11,105 nt of DNA from Chloroflexota bacterium (GTDB taxonomy: Bacteria; Chloroflexota; Limnocylindria; Limnocylindrales; CSP1-4). The notes below the pieces were generated by a model, which was not told where the DNA came from, made no database searches, and saw only the letters and a list, made by a program, of their open reading frames with translations. The DNA lies in NCBI GenBank assembly GCA_016875645.1, contig VGPE01000074.1, positions 1 to 11,105 of the forward strand. The letters are read 5' to 3'. The translations under genes were made by a program, and so were the position numbers. Shown here in pieces: positions 7,193-11,105 of this stretch. The first letter of the stretch is position 1. Each line of letters starts with the position of its first letter.

Positions 7193-9704
7193 GCGCGGAC
7201 CCGCTCGTTGGCCGAATCGAACAGCGGCCGGTTCCCGACGACCGCCACGGTGACCGGGTAGCGGTCGGCGAAGTACTCCACCGCGAGGCGCCTCCCGACC
7301 GCCGCGTACTCGGGCGGCAGGTAGGCCATCAGCAGGTGGCGGCCCAATGACGGGCCCGACCCGGCGCTGGTGACGAAGGAGCGGCGTCCCCTGGCGTCCA
7401 CGATCGGGGCGCCCTCAGGGGTCAGGATCGGCTCCCGCCCCAGCATGTACCGGCTCACACCCGCCGGCGAACGCGGGTCATCCAGGGTGAGCGTGCACAG
7501 CTGCGCCGCCGGCGGCCGCGCGCGCTGTTCAAGGTAGGCGCTTCGGCCCACGAAGTCGATCTCCTTCACCCGGCGGTGGGCCATTCCGGCCTCCACCAGC
7601 GTGTACTCCAGGTCCAGTCGTTGCCGTGGGCACGGTACCCCTTCTCGAGGCGTGCGGTGGTGGCATAGACGCCGATCCCGACCGGCACGACGCCGCGCGG
7701 CTTGCCCGCCGCCCAGAGGGTGTCCCAGAGGCGCTGGCCCTGTTCCATCGGCGCGTAGAGCTCCCAGCCCAGCTCGCCGACGTAGGAGATCCGCGACGCG
7801 AGTACCGGCACCGAGCCGATCGTGATCTGGCGGCAAGTGGCGAACGGGAAGCCGGCGTCGGACACGTCGTCCTCGGTGACGGACGCGACGAGGTCGCGCG
7901 CCCGTGGACCCCACACCCCGAGGGTGCACCACGCTGAGGTGGCGTCGAACAGTTGGACCGAGCCGTCGGGCGGCAGGTGGTCGGCGATCCATTTGCGGTC
8001 GCGCATCCCGCCACCGCCCCCGGTCACGATCCGGAACCGCTCCTGCCCGAGGCGCATGATCGTGAGGTCGGCCACGATCCCGCCCGCCGCGTTGAGCAGC
8101 GGCGTATAGACGACCCGGCCCACCGGCACGTCCATCTCGGCGACCGCGATCCGCTGGAGCGCCGCCAGCGCGCCCGGGCCAGCCACGTCCAGGATCGCGA
8201 ACGCCGACAGGTCCACCATTCCCACCCGGTCGCGCAACGCCAGGTGCTCCGCGTTGATGATCGGCGACCACCAGCGGGACTCCCACTCCGCCGCGCGCGG
8301 CATCACCCGCTCGCCGTACTCGGCCAGCAGCCGCTCGTTGGACGTGTACCAGAACGGGCGCTCCCAGCCCGCGGTCTCGAAGAAGACGGCGCCGAGGTCC
8401 CGCTCGCGAGCGTTGAACGGGCTCAGCCGGACGTCGCGGTTGGACGCCCACTGTTCGGCCGGATGGACGATGCCGTAGGTCTTGTTGAAGCCCTCGGCAC
8501 TCCGGGCGCGGACCTGCGCGGCCGCCCGCTGGTGCGGGTAGAAGCGCGCGATGTCGGACCCGTGGGGATCGATCTCGGGCGTGCCGGTGGTCATCCACTC
8601 CGCAATCGTGCGCCCGATCCCCGGCGCCTCCTTGATCCAGATGGCCGCGGCCGACCAGAGGCCCCGGACCTCCGGCGTCTCGCCCAGGATCGGCGCCCCA
8701 TCCGGTGTCAGCGACAGCAGGCCGTTGATGGCGTGACGGATGCCCACCCGCTCGTCCCCCAGGATCGAGGGCATCAGCTCCAGGGCCTGCTCCATCTGGG
8801 GGTCGAAGTCCTCGGCCGTGAAGGACAGCTGCGTGGGCGACAGGGCGGCCGCTGCGATCGAGGGGATGTCGTCGGCCTCCATCAGGATCGGCCGGTGGGC
8901 GAAGGAGCCCACCTCCAGGTCGCTCCCATGCTGGCGCTCGTACATGTTCGTGTCCATGTCGCGCACGATCGGGTAACTGATCTCGCCGGGCGTCCCTGCG
9001 AACAGCGGCACCGGGCCCACGCTGATCATCTGGTGCACCGCGGGCGTGAGCGGGATCGAGGCGCCGGCCATGCGCGCGATCCGCGGGCTCCAGACGCCCG
9101 AGCACACCACGACGGTGTCGGTCCAGACGTCGCCGAGGTCGGTGCGCACGGCGGCCACCCGCCCGTCCTCCACGTCAATCCCGGTCACCTCCGTGGACGG
9201 GAAGGTGACCAGGGCTCCCAGCGCGGCCGCGCGCTCCCGCATCAGGGTGCCGGCGCGCAGCGAATCCACGACGCCGACGCCGGGCGTGTGGAAGCCGCAC
9301 AGGATCACACGCTCGTCCAGGTAGGGGACGAGCTCCTGGGCACGGGACGGGCCGATCAGCTCTGCTTCGACGCCCCACGACCTGGAGGACGCGAGCCGGC
9401 GCTGGAGCTCCTCCATGCGCTCCGGCGTGCGGGCCACCTCGATGCCGCCGCTGCGCGTGAACACGTCCAGTTCCACGTACTGGCGCACGCTGTCCAGCGT
9501 GAATGCGGTCATCTCCCTGCTGTGATCGGTCAGGAAGATGAAGTTGCTGGCGTGGCCGGTGGAGCCGCCCGGGTCGGGCAGCGGCCCCTTGTCGATCAGG
9601 ACGATGTCCCGCCAGCCGAGGCGCGCCAGGTGCCACGCCACGCTGTTCCCGACGATTCCCGCCCCCACGATGACGACGCGCGCGTGACTCGGCAGGCTGC
9701 TCAT
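7189..9704 (-). pseudogene. Dimethylglycine/sarcosine dehydrogenase-like FAD + GcvT fusion protein, interrupted by a frameshift
   Basis: Oxidative demethylase of the dimethylglycine dehydrogenase/oxidase family: it removes an N-methyl group using FAD and passes the carbon to tetrahydrofolate in a fused aminomethyltransferase domain. Domains: FAD-binding DAO domain (about residues 9-370) with VIVGAGIVG (11-19), D38, and GSTGHASNF with H51 at the family's covalent-FAD histidine; H224 (PAVHQM) and Y255 (NMYERQHG) fit the catalytic His/Tyr as I recall them from Arthrobacter dimethylglycine oxidase; a central FAO_M-type domain (about 370-460); and a GcvT domain with GMVDLSAFA (D498 as putative folate-site aspartate). 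The ATG at 9704 has GAGGGG 7 nt upstream. The frame runs to D696, then continues correctly only one frame over (LDLEYTLVEAGMA and onward to the stop at 7189). One missing base near 7617 explains this; restored length would be 838 aa, normal for the family. Everything else looks intact, so a recent mutation or a sequence error is likely. Downstream etfB and etfA make ETF the likely electron acceptor in place of oxygen. The exact substrate (dimethylglycine, sarcosine or another methylated amine) is not determined. Confidence 0.88.
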
Positions 9705-9847
9705 CGGTGCGCCCCTCGCTGACGTGGCCGAGCCCTCTCCCGGCTTCGGTGCGTCAGGCTGCGGCGCGACGCGCGGCCTCGCCAGTGCCGAATTGCCCGT
9801 TCGTCCCCGCATCGCCTGCCTTACGGCGGACCATATGATCCGGCCCG
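9705..9847. promoter_or_regulatory. Divergent promoter region between the demethylase operon and the membrane-protein gene
   Basis: This 143-bp gap must drive both the minus-strand demethylase-etfBA operon and the plus-strand membrane protein. Near its right end CATATG (9832-9837) sits in overlapping -10-like hexamers: TATGAT on the plus strand (9834-9839) and TATGGT on the minus strand (plus 9835-9830). If both are used, the two promoters share their core and would interfere with each other; the minus transcript would then have a leader of about 120 nt. I could not fold that leader into a known riboswitch by eye. The Shine-Dalgarno GAGGGG for the minus gene is at 9717-9712. Confidence 0.4.
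9834..9839 (+). promoter_or_regulatory. -10 element for a near-leaderless start
   Basis: TATGAT ends 8 nt before the ATG at 9848, and no Shine-Dalgarno sequence lies between. The predicted transcription start falls on or within a base or two of the ATG. No clear -35 is seen. The same hexamer and spacing (9 nt) occur in front of the antitoxin gene. Confidence 0.45.
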
Positions 9848-10870
9848 ATGGGCACACCTCCGTACCCGGCGAGCTGGGTCGACCGGCTGATCGACCGGAT
9901 CGCTTCACTGCCTGGCCCGAGCTGGGCCCCGTACGTGATTGTGTCCGTGGTCACCGGCGTTGCGGTCCGCGCGGCCGCCTGGATCGACGGCCTCCTCGCG
10001 CCCGGGGTCGTTGACCTCTACCTCGGCTCGCTGGCGGTCTACATCGTCGGCAGCGTCGCGGCGATCCACTATCTCGATCATCGCGCCACCCGGGCCTGGA
10101 CAGCATTTCGCCCGGTTGTCTCGCTGCCCGACGAGCAGGCCGAGCGGGTCCGCTACGAGCTCACCACGCTGCCCGCCCGCCCAGTTCTGGGCCGGACGAT
10201 CGTGGGCCTCATCGTGGCGATCTTCACAGCCGCCGCAGGCTACGGGCAGCCGCTGGACCTCGAAGGTGAGCTCATGACGTTCGTGATCACGATGCCGGTG
10301 GGCACGTTCGCCTACACGACCGGGGCCGTCCTCGTGTACCACACGATCCGCCAACTCCGGCTGATCAGCCGGTTGCCGGGCCACGTCGGGCGCATCGACC
10401 TCCTGGATGCCGGACCGCTCCACGCCTTCTCCACGGTCACCGCGCTGACGGGCGGGCTGCTCGTATTCGCCGCCTACTTCTCGGCGGTCACCGATCCCAC
10501 CACGTTCACCAACCCGGCCGTGGCGGCGGTCAATGCGTTCGCGCTGGTCCTGGGCGTCGCCTGCTTCGTGCTGCCCCTCTCGGTGATGCAGCGCCGGATC
10601 GCGGCGGAGAAGGCACTCCGGCTCTCCGGCGTCAGCCAGCGGCTGGACGCAGCCCTGCGCGACCTCGCCCGCCGCAATGCCGCTGGCGACCTTAGCCAGG
10701 CGGACGCCGTCCACCACAACATCACCAGCCTGCTCGCTGAGCGTGAACTGATCGCCCGGACGCCCACCTGGCCATGGTCGCCCGATGCGCTCCGGGGGTT
10801 CGGCTCGGCCCTCGTGCTGCCGGTCGTCCTGTGGCTGGTGTTCCGGATCCTGGAACGGGTCCTCGCTTGA
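9848..10870 (+). CDS. Multi-pass membrane protein of unknown function
   Basis: A 340-residue protein with six or seven likely transmembrane helices, at about residues 26-46, 57-75, 114-132, 143-166, 192-213, 226-247 and 316-337. There is no signal peptide. A polar stretch at about 248-305, rich in Arg, Ala and Glu, is probably a cytoplasmic helical segment between the last two membrane helices. The conserved-looking core is IRQLRLISRLPGHVGRIDLL (167-186) followed by DAGPLHAFSTVTALTGG. This pattern (QLRLxSR, RIDLL, GPLxAFS) resembles hypothetical membrane proteins I recall from Chloroflexota genomes, but I cannot name a family or function. The start at 9848 has no Shine-Dalgarno but does have a -10-like TATGAT 8 nt upstream. 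It is divergent from the demethylase operon; a transport or sensing role in that pathway would be pure speculation. Confidence 0.8.
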   Translation: MGTPPYPASWVDRLIDRIASLPGPSWAPYVIVSVVTGVAVRAAAWIDGLLAPGVVDLYLGSLAVYIVGSVAAIHYLDHRATRAWTAFRPVVSLPDEQAERVRYELTTLPARPVLGRTIVGLIVAIFTAAAGYGQPLDLEGELMTFVITMPVGTFAYTTGAVLVYHTIRQLRLISRLPGHVGRIDLLDAGPLHAFSTVTALTGGLLVFAAYFSAVTDPTTFTNPAVAAVNAFALVLGVACFVLPLSVMQRRIAAEKALRLSGVSQRLDAALRDLARRNAAGDLSQADAVHHNITSLLAERELIARTPTWPWSPDALRGFGSALVLPVVLWLVFRILERVLA

Positions 10871-11018
10871 CCTGCCGTGCCGACCGCGGAGCGCACGCTG
10901 GCGCGTCGACATCGCGCCGGCCGAGCCAACTCGAACCGTCGCTGCCAGCCTGCAGAGCGTGAGCACACCCGAACGACTTGCCCTTGGACTCCTTGTCGCG
11001 GCCGCGCTCCCAGCCTGA

Positions 11019-11036
11019 GCCGCCTGTCACGGCGGC
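11019..11036 (+). terminator. Possible weak terminator hairpin
   Basis: The stem is GCCGCC/GGCGGC with a 6-nt loop, 149 bp downstream of the membrane-protein stop codon. It lacks a following T-run, so intrinsic termination is doubtful; Rho-type termination or chance are alternatives. Confidence 0.2.
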
Positions 11037-11072
11037 GGCCCGCTCGCGTCAAGTGGGCGGTGCACGTTCGTT

Positions 11073-11086
11073 CGCCTCGCGAGGCG
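11073..11086. repeat. Perfect 14-bp palindrome
   Basis: CGCCTCGCGAGGCG equals its own reverse complement. As DNA it could be a binding site for a dimeric protein; as RNA it would fold as a 5-bp stem with a CGCG loop. It lies 19 bases from the window end, so its relation to the next gene cannot be seen. Confidence 0.5.
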
Positions 11087-11105
11087 GGTGTTCAATCTCG
11101 CACCT

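Larger units (their letters stand above)
10871..11105. other. Non-coding tail with two GC-rich inverted repeats
   Basis: No convincing gene is seen in these 235 bases on either strand. Two structures stand out. GCCGCC (11019-11024) and GGCGGC (11031-11036) form a 6-bp stem with a TGTCAC loop. CGCCTCGCGAGGCG (11073-11086) is a perfect 14-bp palindrome. Neither is followed by a T-tract on the plus strand. They could be terminators for the membrane-protein gene, or a regulatory site of a gene beyond the window. Confidence 0.4.

Noticed and set aside
7605..7625. Programmed ribosomal frameshift joining the two halves of the demethylase
   Set aside because: A -1 shift would be needed, but no slippery heptamer is present at the junction (local bases GACTGGA on the minus strand) and the family is normally encoded in one frame.
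7953..9722. 589-codon open frame antisense to the demethylase
   Set aside because: It is fully opposite a gene with clear FAD and GcvT motifs; the product is Arg/His/Pro-rich with no recognisable domain.
10961..11018. Short frame ending near 11018, starting at the GTG at 10961
   Set aside because: It is only about 19 codons long, with no ribosome-binding site and no protein features beyond Leu/Ala richness.
11080..11105. tRNA 3' end (TTCAATC resembling a T-loop before CACCT)
   Set aside because: The flanking bases do not form a T-stem and no acceptor or anticodon stem can be traced upstream.

Overview
The window is about 11 kb of very GC-rich bacterial DNA with dense coding and strong G/C bias at third codon positions. 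The organism is probably a soil- or water-type Chloroflexota or, less likely, an actinobacterium. The evidence for this is indirect: GC content, GTG starts, a type I-alpha plus type III glutamine synthetase pair, near-leaderless promoters, and a membrane protein resembling hypothetical proteins I associate with Chloroflexota. No rRNA, tRNA, CRISPR array, insertion sequence or integrase was seen.

Layout. (1) 1-753 (+): the C-terminal part of a PucR/CdaR-type regulator, cut by the window edge. (2) 864-4492 (+): two glutamine synthetases in tandem, a type I-alpha GlnA and a large type III GlnN, separated by 2 nt. (3) 4493-4752: a 260-bp gap between converging genes. (4) 4753-5414 (-): a VapBC-type toxin-antitoxin pair (RHH antitoxin, then PIN toxin, GTGA overlap) with a compact repeat operator over the antitoxin start. 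(5) 5511-9704 (-): a three-gene operon, read as FAD-dependent dimethylglycine/sarcosine dehydrogenase-like protein with a GcvT-type folate domain, then etfB, then etfA, all joined by 4-nt overlaps. The first gene carries an apparent single-base deletion near 7617 that splits it into two frames. (6) 9848-10870 (+): a divergently transcribed multi-pass membrane protein of unknown function. (7) 10871-11105: 235 bp with no convincing gene.

How the genes may work together. The dehydrogenase would strip N-methyl groups from a glycine-betaine breakdown product, hand the one-carbon unit to tetrahydrofolate through its GcvT domain, and pass electrons to its own EtfBA and from there to the quinone pool. 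The two glutamine synthetases assimilate ammonium, and the PucR-like regulator next to them suggests control by a nitrogen metabolite. A link between the methylamine-type operon and the glutamine synthetases is plausible, but it rests only on proximity and a toxin-antitoxin pair lies between them. Nothing here amounts to a clearly new defence or mobile system. The items most worth a second look are the frameshift, the 24-bp operator with near-leaderless start, the paired glutamine synthetases and the unknown membrane protein.
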